From the NCBI RefSeq assembly GCF_000192475.1, contig NZ_AEYW01000018.1, forward strand, positions 1 through 64,000: a DNA stretch of 64,000 nt. The letters run 5' to 3'. Made by a program: the position numbers and the translations under genes. Positions 15,994 through 25,419 of the stretch are shown here, in pieces. Source of the stretch: Ruegeria conchae. Its GTDB lineage: Bacteria > Pseudomonadota > Alphaproteobacteria > Rhodobacterales > Rhodobacteraceae. The notes beneath the pieces are model-generated. The model was given only the letters and a program-made list of their open reading frames with translations, was not told where the DNA came from and made no database searches. Every line of letters starts with the position of its first letter. The first letter of the stretch is position 1.

Positions 15994-17094
15994 GTGACCG
16001 ACACAAATAGCGACGCTGCGTTTGTCGAATTTCAACGCGTGCAAAAGTCTTATGACGGCGAGAATCTCGTCGTTAAAGATCTCAACCTGGCACTGCCAAA
16101 GGGCGAATTCCTGACTATGCTCGGGCCGTCCGGTTCAGGCAAAACAACCTGCTTGATGATGCTTGCCGGATTCGAAACCGCCACACATGGCGAAATTCTT
16201 CTGGATGGGAAACCTATCAACAACATTCCGCCGCACAAACGCGGTATCGGGATGGTGTTCCAGAACTATGCTTTGTTTCCGCACATGACCGTAGCCGAGA
16301 ACCTCTCGTTCCCGCTTGAGGTTCGCAAGCTTGGCAAGTCTGAACGGGAAGAGAAAGTTAAACGGGCTCTGGATATGGTCCAGATGGGCGCCTTTGGCGG
16401 CCGCCGTCCAGCGCAGCTTTCTGGTGGTCAGCAACAGCGGATCGCCCTGGCCCGAGCACTGGTGTTCGAGCCCGAATTGGTTCTGATGGATGAACCGCTG
16501 GGTGCGCTTGACAAGCAACTGCGTGAGCATATGCAGTTCGAAATTACCCGTCTGGCGCATGAGTTGGGTATCACAACCGTTTACGTGACCCATGACCAGA
16601 CCGAAGCCCTGACCATGTCCGACCGCGTGGCGGTATTCGACGATGGCCGCATTCAACAGCTGGCGCCACCGGATCAACTATACGAAGAGCCTGAAAACAG
16701 CTTCGTTGCACAATTTATCGGTGAAAACAACACGCTAGAAGGCGTTGTTAAATCGATAGACGGTGACACTTGTCTTGTGCAGTTGGATGACGGATCGGAA
16801 ATCGATGCTGTTCCGATCAACGTACATAATCCGGGTGAACGGACCAAGGTCTCGATTCGGCCCGAACGTGTGGAATTCAACAAAGACCGACTGCATGCAG
16901 ACGCACATACGCTAAAGGCCACAGTCAAAGAGTTCATCTATATGGGTGACGTGTTCCGCTTCCGCATGTCGGTGGCCGGGAATGACGAGTTCATCGTCAA
17001 GACGCGCAACGCCCCCGATGCCGTTCGCCTGCAGCCCGGCCAAGAGATCGATATCGGCTGGTTGGCCAAGGATTGTCGTGCGCTCGACGCATAG
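15994..17094 (+). CDS. potA: polyamine-type ABC transporter ATP-binding protein
   Basis: 366 residues from a GTG with a strong AGGGGG ribosome site. It has Walker A GPSGSGKTT, Q-loop FQNYALFPH, signature LSGGQQQR, Walker B VLMDEPLGALD and the switch His in VTHDQTEAL. A C-terminal TOBE_2 domain (about 285-360) is typical of PotA. It energises import by the two permeases encoded downstream. The symbol denotes family, not substrate: the gene order with a creatinase suggests that the cargo may be creatine or another guanidino compound. Confidence 0.9.
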   Translation: MTDTNSDAAFVEFQRVQKSYDGENLVVKDLNLALPKGEFLTMLGPSGSGKTTCLMMLAGFETATHGEILLDGKPINNIPPHKRGIGMVFQNYALFPHMTVAENLSFPLEVRKLGKSEREEKVKRALDMVQMGAFGGRRPAQLSGGQQQRIALARALVFEPELVLMDEPLGALDKQLREHMQFEITRLAHELGITTVYVTHDQTEALTMSDRVAVFDDGRIQQLAPPDQLYEEPENSFVAQFIGENNTLEGVVKSIDGDTCLVQLDDGSEIDAVPINVHNPGERTKVSIRPERVEFNKDRLHADAHTLKATVKEFIYMGDVFRFRMSVAGNDEFIVKTRNAPDAVRLQPGQEIDIGWLAKDCRALDA

Positions 17095-17097
17095 ACC

Positions 17098-17122
17098 AAA
17101 CCGCGCGGCACAAGCGCGGTTT
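17098..17122 (+). terminator. intercistronic hairpin between transporter ATPase and binding-protein genes
   Basis: A perfect 9-bp stem (AAACCGCGC / GCGCGGTTT) with a 7-nt loop begins 3 nt after the ATPase stop. It has no T-tract beyond the stem. It may act as an attenuator or as an RNA-processing and stability element at the 5' side of the binding-protein cistron. Confidence 0.5.
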
Positions 17123-17196
17123 CACCGAGGGACCGGCTGGCGAAAACCCGTGCGTCAGCTGACACTATGATAAACGGGAAGTACTGGGAGTAACAC

Positions 17197-18288
17197 ATGA
17201 AACCAACCAAAACACTGCTGACCGCAGCGGCGCTGGCGACAGCGGCTGGCGGGGTGTCTGCTGAAGAGATGACAATCGTTTCTTGGGGCGGAGCCTATTC
17301 CAAATCGCAGCTGAAGGCTTATCACGAGCCCTATTCGGAAAAAACCGGCGTCACCATCCTGAACGATGACAGTTCAGCCGAAGCGGTTGCCAAACTGCGC
17401 GCGATGAACGAAGCGGGCAACATCACCTGGGACGTAGTTGACGTTGTTGCGGCAGATGCGATCCGTCTGTGCGACGAAGGTCTGGCATTGGAAATCGACC
17501 CTGACACCATGCTGGCCCCTGCCCCCGATGGCACTTCTGCGGCGGATGACTTTGGTGACCTGCTGGTCAGCGACTGCTTCATCCCTCAGATCGTCTATTC
17601 GACCACCTTCGGCTACCGTACCGATCTGGTTGGTGACACTCCGCCGACTGACGTCTGTGCAGTATTCGATACTGAAACCTATCCGGGTAAGCGCTCGCTT
17701 GAAAAGCGCGCCATCAACAACATGGAATGGGCCCTGATCTGTGACGGCGTCGCCAAAGATGATGTTTATGACGTGCTGGCGACGTCTGAAGGACAGGATC
17801 AGGCGCTGGCCAAGCTGGCAACGATCAAAGACGATGTTGTCTGGTGGTCTGCTGGTGCGGACACACCGCAACTTCTGGCTGATGGCGAAATCGTCATGGG
17901 TTCGACCTATAACGGTCGTCTGTTCAGCGTGATCGAAGAGCAAAAGCAGCCCGTCGCCATGCTGTGGGACGCGCAAATCTTTGACCTAGACGGCTGGATC
18001 ATCCCGGCAGGTCTGAGTGAAGAACGTCAGCAGCGCGCACTGGACTACATCATGTTCGCGACCGACACCCAGCGTCTGGCAGATCAGGCCAAGTACATCT
18101 CGTACGGTCCGGCCCGCGCTTCGTCGGCTCCGCTGGTGGGTCAGCACGCCGAACTGGGCATCGACATGGCACCGCATATGCCGACCGATCCGGAAAACGC
18201 CAAGAACACGTTCCTGTATAACTACGAGTTCTGGGCGGACTACCGCGACGATATCGAAGCCAAGTTCCAGGCATGGCTGGCGCAATAA
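17197..18288 (+). CDS. potD: periplasmic solute-binding protein, PotD-like
   Basis: 363 residues. A Sec signal peptide (residues 1-22, KKxLL-type core then GGVSAEE) is followed by the family-1 extracellular solute-binding fold, opening with MTIVSWGGAYSKSQ. Trp/Asp-rich segments such as VVWWSAGADTPQLL and DGWIIPAG resemble polyamine-binding pockets. It delivers solute to the permeases encoded next. It is flanked by RNA hairpins on both sides, a common way to obtain excess binding protein. Confidence 0.88.
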   Translation: MKPTKTLLTAAALATAAGGVSAEEMTIVSWGGAYSKSQLKAYHEPYSEKTGVTILNDDSSAEAVAKLRAMNEAGNITWDVVDVVAADAIRLCDEGLALEIDPDTMLAPAPDGTSAADDFGDLLVSDCFIPQIVYSTTFGYRTDLVGDTPPTDVCAVFDTETYPGKRSLEKRAINNMEWALICDGVAKDDVYDVLATSEGQDQALAKLATIKDDVVWWSAGADTPQLLADGEIVMGSTYNGRLFSVIEEQKQPVAMLWDAQIFDLDGWIIPAGLSEERQQRALDYIMFATDTQRLADQAKYISYGPARASSAPLVGQHAELGIDMAPHMPTDPENAKNTFLYNYEFWADYRDDIEAKFQAWLAQ

Positions 18289-18311
18289 GCGCTTGATTTT
18301 ATGATACAGTC

Positions 18312-18331
18312 TGGGGCGGTGCGCCGCCCCA
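18312..18331 (+). terminator. hairpin downstream of the binding-protein gene
   Basis: An 8-bp GC-rich stem (TGGGGCGG / CCGCCCCA) with a TGCG loop lies 24 nt after the stop and 27 nt before the next start. There is no T-tract. It probably stabilises the 3' end of the binding-protein message. Confidence 0.45.
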
Positions 18332-18357
18332 AACCCAAGCAGAACCAAGGGGCAAAT

Positions 18358-19632
18358 ATGACCGACGCAAGCCAAAACGCGGGGCCGATGCTGGCAGCGG
18401 ATGGGACGCCGCTCAAGCAATCACTGGCACGTTCACTGCGGCGACAGAAATTGCGGGCGCTGATGCTCATTGCTCCGCTGCTGCTATTCGTCATATTCTC
18501 GTTCATCGTGCCCATAGCATCGATGCTGTTTCGGTCTGTGGAGAACAGCATCGTTCAGGAAACGCTGCCGTTGACGGTCGAAGCATTGCAGAACTGGGAT
18601 GAATTCAGTGGCGAAACGCCCGACGAAACCGTCTATGACGCCTTCGTGCGCGATATGGTCGTGGCCGTCGACAACAAAACCCATACCCGCCTGGGCTCGC
18701 GTTTGAACTACGAAGAAACCGGTATGTCCTCGTTGTTCCGCCGTTCAGGGCGCAAGCTTGGCAAGCTGGACCCCGAGACCGATGGCCCGTTCAAAGAACA
18801 ACTGATCGAGATTCATGAGGGTTGGGGTGAGCCGCAAACCTGGGCGGTCATCAAGACCCATTCGCCAGCTGTAACTAACGGTTATTTCCTTAACGCGGTC
18901 GATATGCGTCGCACTCCTGAAGGAGCGCAGTCGCAACCTGAGGACAAACAAATCCTGATCAAACTGTTCGGCAGAACCCTGTTCATGTCACTGATCATAA
19001 CCGGAGCCTGTATCCTGCTGGCCTACCCGGTTAGCTATTTGCTGGCGACGCTTCCGATGCGGGTTTCAAACATGCTGATGATCCTTGTCCTGCTCCCCTT
19101 TTGGACTTCGCTGCTGGTACGGACATCAGCCTGGAAGGTGATGCTGCAGCAACAAGGCGTGATCAACGAAACGCTAGTCTGGCTTGGACTGGTGGCTGAT
19201 GACGCGCGACTAGTGATCATCAACAATCAATTCGGCACGATAATTGCGATGACGCATATCCTGCTGCCGTTCATGATCCTGCCAATGTATTCGGTGATGC
19301 AGACCATTCCGCCCTATTATACCCGTGCTGCAAAATCCATGGGCGCAACCAACTGGACGACCTTCTGGCGCATCTATTTCCCGCAATCCATTCCGGGCAT
19401 CGGCGCGGGCTCGATCCTCGTGTTCATTCTGGCTATTGGCTACTATATCACACCCGAAATCGTCGGCGGCACCAAGGGTGTCTTCATTTCGAACCGGATC
19501 GCTTACCACATCTCGTCCTCGCTGAACTGGGGATTGGCAGCGGCATTGGGGACGATCCTTCTGGCGGTCGTTATGCTGCTCTACTGGTGCTACGACAAGA
19601 TCGTCGGCATTGATAACGTGAAACTGGGATAA
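18358..19632 (+). CDS. potB: polyamine-type ABC transporter permease, PotB-like
   Basis: 424 residues from ATG 18358, chosen for the AAGGGG ribosome site; an upstream ATG at 18301 overlaps the hairpin after the binding-protein gene. The first transmembrane helix (about 35-60) is followed by a periplasmic insertion of roughly 130 residues before the remaining five helices. The coupling (EAA) loop reads AAKSMGATNWTTFWRI..P. The insertion makes it longer than E. coli PotB (about 275-285). Confidence 0.87.
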   Translation: MTDASQNAGPMLAADGTPLKQSLARSLRRQKLRALMLIAPLLLFVIFSFIVPIASMLFRSVENSIVQETLPLTVEALQNWDEFSGETPDETVYDAFVRDMVVAVDNKTHTRLGSRLNYEETGMSSLFRRSGRKLGKLDPETDGPFKEQLIEIHEGWGEPQTWAVIKTHSPAVTNGYFLNAVDMRRTPEGAQSQPEDKQILIKLFGRTLFMSLIITGACILLAYPVSYLLATLPMRVSNMLMILVLLPFWTSLLVRTSAWKVMLQQQGVINETLVWLGLVADDARLVIINNQFGTIIAMTHILLPFMILPMYSVMQTIPPYYTRAAKSMGATNWTTFWRIYFPQSIPGIGAGSILVFILAIGYYITPEIVGGTKGVFISNRIAYHISSSLNWGLAAALGTILLAVVMLLYWCYDKIVGIDNVKLG

Positions 19633-19637
19633 TCGAC

Positions 19638-20849
19638 ATGGCCGCACTTACTCCGATATCCCGCAAACCACTTTCAATGGTCCTACCCAGCGTCGCGCTG
19701 GCTGGAGCCTTCGCCGGTATCTTTGTCGGCGCGGGCAATGGGTCGATACTGCTCGGCATAATAGGTGGGGCTGCTCTGATCGCAGCCGTGGCCTGGATCT
19801 ACATCACTGTCCTCAAGAATGAAAAATTGGCCCGCTGGATTAACATTCTGGGCTTTGGCATTATCGGTTTTCTGTTCTCTGGCGCGATGGGTGGCGTTCT
19901 TGGCCTGCTGGGCGGATGGTTCTTCGTCTGGTTTATCTATTGGCTGTACGAAGGCCGTTATCGTCAGAAATTGTTGCCGTACCTGACCCCGAAACAAGTG
20001 TTCTATCACTACCTGTTCCGGGTGATCTGCGGTGCGATTTTTGTCTTCCTGATCACCCCGATTCTTGTGGTGCTGCCGCTGTCGTTCAACGCGCAGGACT
20101 TCTTTACCTTCACGCCCGAGATGCTGCGTCTGGACCCTGAAGGGTATTCGCTGAAGCATTATCGCGACTTCTTTACCAACAATGAATGGCAGCGCAGCTT
20201 CAAGAACTCGCTGATCATCGCCCCGATTGCGACAATCATCTCGGTCTCGCTAGGTACGTTGGCAGCCATCGGCCTCAGCCAGAGCCATGTTCCCGGCCGG
20301 CGCGCCATCATGGGCATTCTAATCTCTCCCATGATCGTGCCGCTGATCATCTCGGCCACCGGCATGTTCTTCTTTTACAGCGATATCGGTCGCTTCATGG
20401 AGGGCACGCTAGGCATGAACAAGAATTTCGTTGGCTATGTGAAAGTTATCCTTGCCCACGCCGTTCTGGGAATTCCATTCGTGATTATCACCGTGACCGC
20501 GACGCTGGTCGGTTTCGACCGTTCACTGACACGGGCGGCGGCGAATATGGGCGCGGGTCCGGTGCGGACGTTCTTCAAGATCCAGATGCCCTTGATCCTG
20601 CCGGGTGTAATATCGGGTGGACTGTTCGCCTTCATCACATCGTTTGACGAGGTGGTTGTGGTGCTGTTCGTCGGCTCGGCCAGCCAGAAGACCCTGCCGT
20701 GGCAGATGTTCACCGGCCTGCGTGAACAGATCAGCCCGACCATTCTGGCGGTGGCGACAATCCTTGTTGTGATTTCCATCGCGCTGTTGACCACAGTTGA
20801 ATTGCTGCGCCGCCGGTCCGAGCGTCTGCGGGGGCTTTCCCCGTCTTGA
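19638..20849 (+). CDS. potC: polyamine-type ABC transporter permease, PotC-like, with extra N-terminal membrane domain
   Basis: 403 residues against about 265 for E. coli PotC. The last 280 residues are a normal PotC with coupling loop AAANMGAGPVRTFFKI. The first 125 residues add three or four hydrophobic segments rich in Gly and Ala, with a basic stretch YEGRYRQK at about 115. It starts 5 nt after the PotB stop. Confidence 0.87.
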   Translation: MAALTPISRKPLSMVLPSVALAGAFAGIFVGAGNGSILLGIIGGAALIAAVAWIYITVLKNEKLARWINILGFGIIGFLFSGAMGGVLGLLGGWFFVWFIYWLYEGRYRQKLLPYLTPKQVFYHYLFRVICGAIFVFLITPILVVLPLSFNAQDFFTFTPEMLRLDPEGYSLKHYRDFFTNNEWQRSFKNSLIIAPIATIISVSLGTLAAIGLSQSHVPGRRAIMGILISPMIVPLIISATGMFFFYSDIGRFMEGTLGMNKNFVGYVKVILAHAVLGIPFVIITVTATLVGFDRSLTRAAANMGAGPVRTFFKIQMPLILPGVISGGLFAFITSFDEVVVVLFVGSASQKTLPWQMFTGLREQISPTILAVATILVVISIALLTTVELLRRRSERLRGLSPS

Positions 20850-21009
20850 CGCAGGCCCGCGCGTGATCTAACGATTCACCCGTTCATCCCAGCCGCGATG
20901 GCGTCGCGGACACACTGGGATGATCGGCTCTCGGAACCCGAGACCGCCTGTCCTGAACGCCGGGACAAGTGGCCGGGTTTGCCGCCCGGCAAAGATGAGA
21001 GACCTTGTG

Positions 21010-22230
21010 ATGACAGACATAACAAAACGCCCCGAATTCTTCACCTGCCACAATGGCGACAAGGCGCCCCTGCCGTTCAGCAAAGGTGAATATGACCGCC
21101 GCCTTGGCAAACTGCGCGCCATCATGGCCAAGCATGACATCCCCGCAGTCCTGCTGACCTCGATGCAGAACATCGCCTATTATTCTGGCTTTCTATATTG
21201 TTCCTTTGGTCGCCCTTACGGCTGCGTGGTGACGCAAGACGCCTGCACCACCGTCTCGGCCAATATCGATGCGGGCCAGCCGTGGCGGCGCTCGGTCGAA
21301 GACAATGTCATCTATACCGACTGGAAGCGCGACAATTACTGGCGCGCCGTGGCCAGCCTGATCGGCGGGGCCAAACGAATTGGGATTGAAGGCGACCACA
21401 TGACTTTGGCGGCGCGCAACACGGCGCTGGACATGCTGGGTCAGCCCGAACTGATCGACATCGCACCTGACACAATGTTCGCCCGCATGGTGAAATCCGT
21501 AGAAGAGATCGAGTTGATCAAAGGCGGCGCACGTACCGCTGACGTCGGCGGGGCTGCCATCCATGCGGCCATCCGCGAAGGCGCAACCGAGATTGAAATC
21601 GCCATGGCCGGTCGCGATGCGATGGAAGAGGAAATCGCCCGCGCCTACCCCGACGCAGAATACCGCGACACATGGGTTTGGTTCCAGTCGGCGCTTAACA
21701 CCGATGGTGCCCATAACCCGGTGACCAAACGCGCGCTGCAAAAGGGCGATATCCTGTCGCTGAACACCTTCCCGATGATCTCGGGCTATTACACCGCGCT
21801 GGAGCGCACCCTGTTCCTGGGCGAACCCGATGCAGACAGCCTGCGCCTGTGGAAAGCCAACGTCGCGGCACATGAGCTGGGCCTGAGCCTGATCAAACCC
21901 GGTGCTACATGCTCAGGCATCACCGCCGAGATCAACCGTTTCTTTGCCGATGAAGGCCTGCTGCAATACCGCTCATTCGGGTACGGCCATTCCTTCGGCA
22001 TCCTCAGCCACTATTACGGTCGCGAGGCTGGTCTGGAACTGCGCGAAGATATCGACACGGTGCTGGAACCCGGCATGGTCGTCTCGATCGAGCCGATGCT
22101 GTGGATCCCTGAGGGCCAGCCGGGCGCGGGTGGGTATCGTGAGCACGATATCCTCGTGGTCGGTGAGGACGGGGCCGAAAACATCACCGGTTTCCCCTAC
22201 GGCCCCGGCCACAACATCATCGGCGCGTAA
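21010..22230 (+). CDS. creatinase (creatine amidinohydrolase)
   Basis: 406 residues from ATG 21010, which aligns with the start of Pseudomonas creatinase as I remember it; an in-frame ATG at 20920 adds 30 poorly coding residues. The sequence is strikingly close to Pseudomonas putida creatinase: SGFLYCSFGRPYG (Cys60/Phe62/Arg64 region), NIDAGQPWRR, TDWKRDNY, INTDGAHNPVT with the catalytic His, TALERTLFL, and FGYGHSFG...SHYYGREAGL. Creatinase is an M24-fold enzyme without metal that splits creatine into sarcosine and urea. The preceding PotABCD-like transporter on the same strand may import the substrate. Confidence 0.93.
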   Translation: MTDITKRPEFFTCHNGDKAPLPFSKGEYDRRLGKLRAIMAKHDIPAVLLTSMQNIAYYSGFLYCSFGRPYGCVVTQDACTTVSANIDAGQPWRRSVEDNVIYTDWKRDNYWRAVASLIGGAKRIGIEGDHMTLAARNTALDMLGQPELIDIAPDTMFARMVKSVEEIELIKGGARTADVGGAAIHAAIREGATEIEIAMAGRDAMEEEIARAYPDAEYRDTWVWFQSALNTDGAHNPVTKRALQKGDILSLNTFPMISGYYTALERTLFLGEPDADSLRLWKANVAAHELGLSLIKPGATCSGITAEINRFFADEGLLQYRSFGYGHSFGILSHYYGREAGLELREDIDTVLEPGMVVSIEPMLWIPEGQPGAGGYREHDILVVGEDGAENITGFPYGPGHNIIGA

Positions 22231-22292
22231 GGAAACAGGTGGGGATCTATCGTAGCCCCATTCTACTCGCAATCCAGTTAATTCGCACAATC

Positions 22293-22319
22293 GCTCAGAG
22301 CGCATAGTCCGCTCTGAGC
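22293..22319. terminator. inverted repeat between creatinase and convergent small gene
   Basis: A perfect 10-bp repeat (GCTCAGAGCG / CGCTCTGAGC) with a 7-nt loop lies between two convergent genes. There is no T-tract on either strand, so bidirectional termination is only suggested. Confidence 0.5.
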
Positions 22320-22325
22320 CCAGAG

Positions 22326-22553
22326 CTACGGATGGTGTATTGGAAAGCCCATCACGTAGTAGACTGGCAAAACAAACGATAAAAAATGAGCAAATGTTGC
22401 CAAAGGGTGTTCAATCGCAACGCGCAACGTCGATTTTTCCAAGTGGAACATCTTTACCGTATCAGCTCGATATCGCGGAGAAAATGCCAACAAAACTCCG
22501 TACGTTCCAAGCATCGACAAGGCGACAACGGCAAAGCTTTGATCCTGTGTCAT
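22326..22553 (-). CDS. small hypothetical membrane protein
   Basis: 75 residues from ATG 22553 with AGGG 8 nt upstream; an upstream in-frame start at 22637 would add 28 residues. Two hydrophobic segments (about 6-25 and 50-70) flank a basic middle with SPRYRAD. I do not recognise the family. Base composition is more AT-rich than its neighbours. A moderately supported gene. Confidence 0.45.
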   Translation of the reverse strand: MTQDQSFAVVALSMLGTYGVLLAFSPRYRADTVKMFHLEKSTLRVAIEHPLATFAHFLSFVLPVYYVMGFPIHHP

Positions 22554-22761
22554 AGTGAGGCCCTGAATTTTGTTTGAACAATTTTTGCGCAAAGTTTGCT
22601 CATATTTCAAGGTCAGCAAAGTCCGCGTTGCGGACATTCAATCCATTAGGTTCCTTCAACTTTTTGGAAAGCCTCTATTTAGAATGGATTCTCAATGGCA
22701 AGGTTTTCATCCTGGCCTAAATCACCGCATGCCAAGGCCTGTGGTGCAAGGCCCCGGCCTT

Positions 22762-23733
22762 CTAAAGCCTTGCGCGTTCGTGAAAGATGAAACCCAAAAA
22801 ATTCAACAACAACTGTGCGGCCAGAATCTGGGTGCTTTCGGTCGGGTCATAGGCAGGAGCGACTTCGACCAGATCGATGCCGACCACATCGCCACGTTTT
22901 GCCAGCCCCTGCAGGACCTCCAGCACGTCATAGTATAGAAATCCGCCATGGCTGGGCGTACCAGTGCCTGAAGCGATTGAAGGGCAAAACGCGTCTATAT
23001 CGATCGTCACATAATACCGCGCCCCTTGAGGAATGCGTGCTAGAACGGCCTCGGTTCCCAGCTTACGTACCTGCCTTACCGACAAGATGTCCGAACCACG
23101 TGCACGGGCGTCCTCGTACCCCTCCTTCGCGGTGGAGGATACATTGCGAATACCAAGCTGCGTCATGCCCGAGACATAGTCTTTCTCAATCGCGCGCCGC
23201 ATGGGGTTGCCATGCCCGGCAGTGACCCCATGACGTTCATCCACGAAATCCAAGTGGGCATCGATCTGAACCACATGTATGGGCCCGTTCTGAGCACAAT
23301 CCTGGGCAAAGGCGTTGATGCAGGGGATGTTGATCGAATGATCGCCGCCGATGGTCACGGGCATAGCCTTCGCCTGCAGGATTTTACCTACGCCATAACC
23401 GATATTTGCATGGCTCTCTTCGGTCTTGGTGTGGATAATATCTGCGTCCCCAAGATCGACCATCCGCACCGAGCTATCCAAATAGGTCGCGTCATCCTCG
23501 TGGTCATAAGCACCGGCATGACCAAAACTGAACAGGGTCGAGGCCTCGCGCACGGCCCGCGGACCAAACCGCGCGCCGGGCCGCCACTGGGTCCCGAAGT
23601 CGAACGGCGCCCCCAATATCGCAACATCTGCATCGATAACATTCCAATCCGCGAGGTATGGAGATTTTGCGAAGGTAGAAATACCAACAAACGGTAGATT
23701 CAATCTGCCAGATTCATAGCCATGATCCTGCAT
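22762..23733 (-). CDS. agmatinase-family ureohydrolase
   Basis: 323 residues. It is a binuclear-Mn ureohydrolase: TIGGDHSINIP, QIDAHLDF, HGNPMRRA and TIDIDAFCPSIASGTGTP supply the His and Asp metal ligands in the family order. These enzymes hydrolyse agmatine, guanidinobutyrate, guanidinopropionate or guanidine to an amine plus urea. With a creatinase 0.5 kb away on the other strand, a guanidino acid is as likely as agmatine. The exact substrate cannot be assigned by eye. Confidence 0.85.
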   Translation of the reverse strand: MQDHGYESGRLNLPFVGISTFAKSPYLADWNVIDADVAILGAPFDFGTQWRPGARFGPRAVREASTLFSFGHAGAYDHEDDATYLDSSVRMVDLGDADIIHTKTEESHANIGYGVGKILQAKAMPVTIGGDHSINIPCINAFAQDCAQNGPIHVVQIDAHLDFVDERHGVTAGHGNPMRRAIEKDYVSGMTQLGIRNVSSTAKEGYEDARARGSDILSVRQVRKLGTEAVLARIPQGARYYVTIDIDAFCPSIASGTGTPSHGGFLYYDVLEVLQGLAKRGDVVGIDLVEVAPAYDPTESTQILAAQLLLNFLGFIFHERARL

Positions 23734-24048
23734 GGGGTGTTTTCCTTTTTGTATTTCCCGGCAACAGTTATCGAAAAAATCCGATCCCCAGAGCTTTGTC
23801 GAGCATCATGTGCAGAGAAACGCACGATGTCGAGCCAACGAAACCTGCCAACATCCAAATTACGTTTTGGGGGTTCATAATAATAAGTCGCTACGAATGT
23901 CAGGTCGCGGCACGTAAGAAATAATTGGCTTCATAGTACCAACAACCGACCTCTTTAACTCGGGATGTTACGAACGCCTCACGCGGGTGTTTCGTGTATG
24001 TGAAGAGGTTTGCGGGCAGAATGGGCACGAACGAAACCGGAGGATGCG
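23734..24048. other. 315-bp divergent intergenic region
   Basis: This stretch separates the divergent ureohydrolase and DUF3179 genes. It must contain both promoters. I see no RNA gene, clear palindrome or coding sequence, apart from the GGAGG ribosome site at its right end. Confidence 0.4.
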
Positions 24049-25419
24049 ATGTCGATCACTCGCCGAGGATTTGCGGGACTTCTTAGCGCTGGGATGGTCT
24101 TGCCCACAACGCTATGGGCACAGGAAGACCCTGTATATGAGGCCGTGCGTTCAACCGTGTTTGGAGATAATGCGGAATTCGAAGCCGGTATGGAGTTTCT
24201 GACCGAGAGAGATAACCCCGATGTTGTCCCTGCGCTTTTGACTTCGATGCGGTTCAGCGGACGTCGCGTACGCGACATCGCCAAAGTCATGGAAGCTTTG
24301 ACCGGGGAAAACCACGGCACGGATTGGTTCGAATGGATGCTATGGCAGGAACGGAACGCACAGATTGTTCCCCACCCGTCACTCGCGCCCTTCAAACGCG
24401 AAGTTCTGTTGGGAATTGATCAGAATTTTGACCTGTTTCTGCGACCTGAGTATCTGAAACGCGACAAAATGAAGATCCGACTGGAAGAGATTTCCTGGGG
24501 CGGCGTGGTCAAGGATGGCATCCCGTCACTGGATAATCCCCAACTGATTTCGGCAGCGCAGGCAGATTATCTGAAAGACGATGATTTGGTCTTTGGCGTT
24601 TCGATCAACGGAGACGAGCGCGCTTATCCTCTGCGGATCATGGGCTGGCATGAGATGTTCAATGATGTAATCGGTGACGTTCCGGTTGCGCTGGCTTACT
24701 GCACACTTTGTGGTTCGGGAATCTTGTTTGAAACGCAGGTCGCAGGGCGACGGAAACCCTTGATCTTTGGTTCATCCGGTTTCCTTTATCGTTCAAATAA
24801 GTTGATGTTCGATCGTGAAACGCATTCGCTCTGGAACCAGTATACCGGCAAACCTGTTGTAGGCCCGCTGGCAGAAAGTGGGATCGAGCTTAGGCAGCGC
24901 CCGGTGGTGATTACACGTTGGGATAGCTGGAAAGCTTCACATCCCAATACCCGGGTTCTGTCGCTGAACACTGGTTATCGACGCAACTATGGATCCGGTG
25001 TCGTGTATCGTGACTATTTTGCCTCGCCTGATCTGATGTTCCCTGCGCTGGTCGATCAATCCAAGCATCGACAAAAAGACTATGTGTTTGCCGTTCGCCA
25101 ATTTGGCGCAGCGCGGGCCTGGCCTCTGGATGCGTTTAAGGGCAAACCGGTCATCAATGATGTAATCGGCGGGCGGAACCTGATGCTGATGGGCGATCCA
25201 GACAAACGCAGCGTGCGCGCGTACGAACGTGGTCCGCATCAGTTCCGTGCAACACCGAACGGCGGGTTGCTCGACGAAGCAGGGACCAAATGGACCGTCA
25301 CCGAAGAGGCGCTGGTCTCCCCGAATGGTACGCAATTGCCGCGGGTAGCCGGGCATATTTCCTACTGGTTTGCCTGGGATAACTATCTGGGTGATGCAGC
25401 CAGCGTTTATGACGGCTGA
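24049..25419 (+). CDS. DUF3179 domain-containing protein, Tat-exported
   Basis: 456 residues from ATG 24049, which has a textbook GGAGG site; an upstream ATG at 24010 adds 13 residues ahead of the signal. The N terminus ITRRGFAGLLSAG...TTLWAQE is a twin-arginine signal with cleavage near residue 27. The DUF3179 core has LAYCTLCGSGILFE with two Cys and a C-terminal SYWFAWDNYL. The family is of unknown function and probably periplasmic. Tat export suggests folding or cofactor loading before secretion. Confidence 0.85.
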   Translation: MSITRRGFAGLLSAGMVLPTTLWAQEDPVYEAVRSTVFGDNAEFEAGMEFLTERDNPDVVPALLTSMRFSGRRVRDIAKVMEALTGENHGTDWFEWMLWQERNAQIVPHPSLAPFKREVLLGIDQNFDLFLRPEYLKRDKMKIRLEEISWGGVVKDGIPSLDNPQLISAAQADYLKDDDLVFGVSINGDERAYPLRIMGWHEMFNDVIGDVPVALAYCTLCGSGILFETQVAGRRKPLIFGSSGFLYRSNKLMFDRETHSLWNQYTGKPVVGPLAESGIELRQRPVVITRWDSWKASHPNTRVLSLNTGYRRNYGSGVVYRDYFASPDLMFPALVDQSKHRQKDYVFAVRQFGAARAWPLDAFKGKPVINDVIGGRNLMLMGDPDKRSVRAYERGPHQFRATPNGGLLDEAGTKWTVTEEALVSPNGTQLPRVAGHISYWFAWDNYLGDAASVYDG

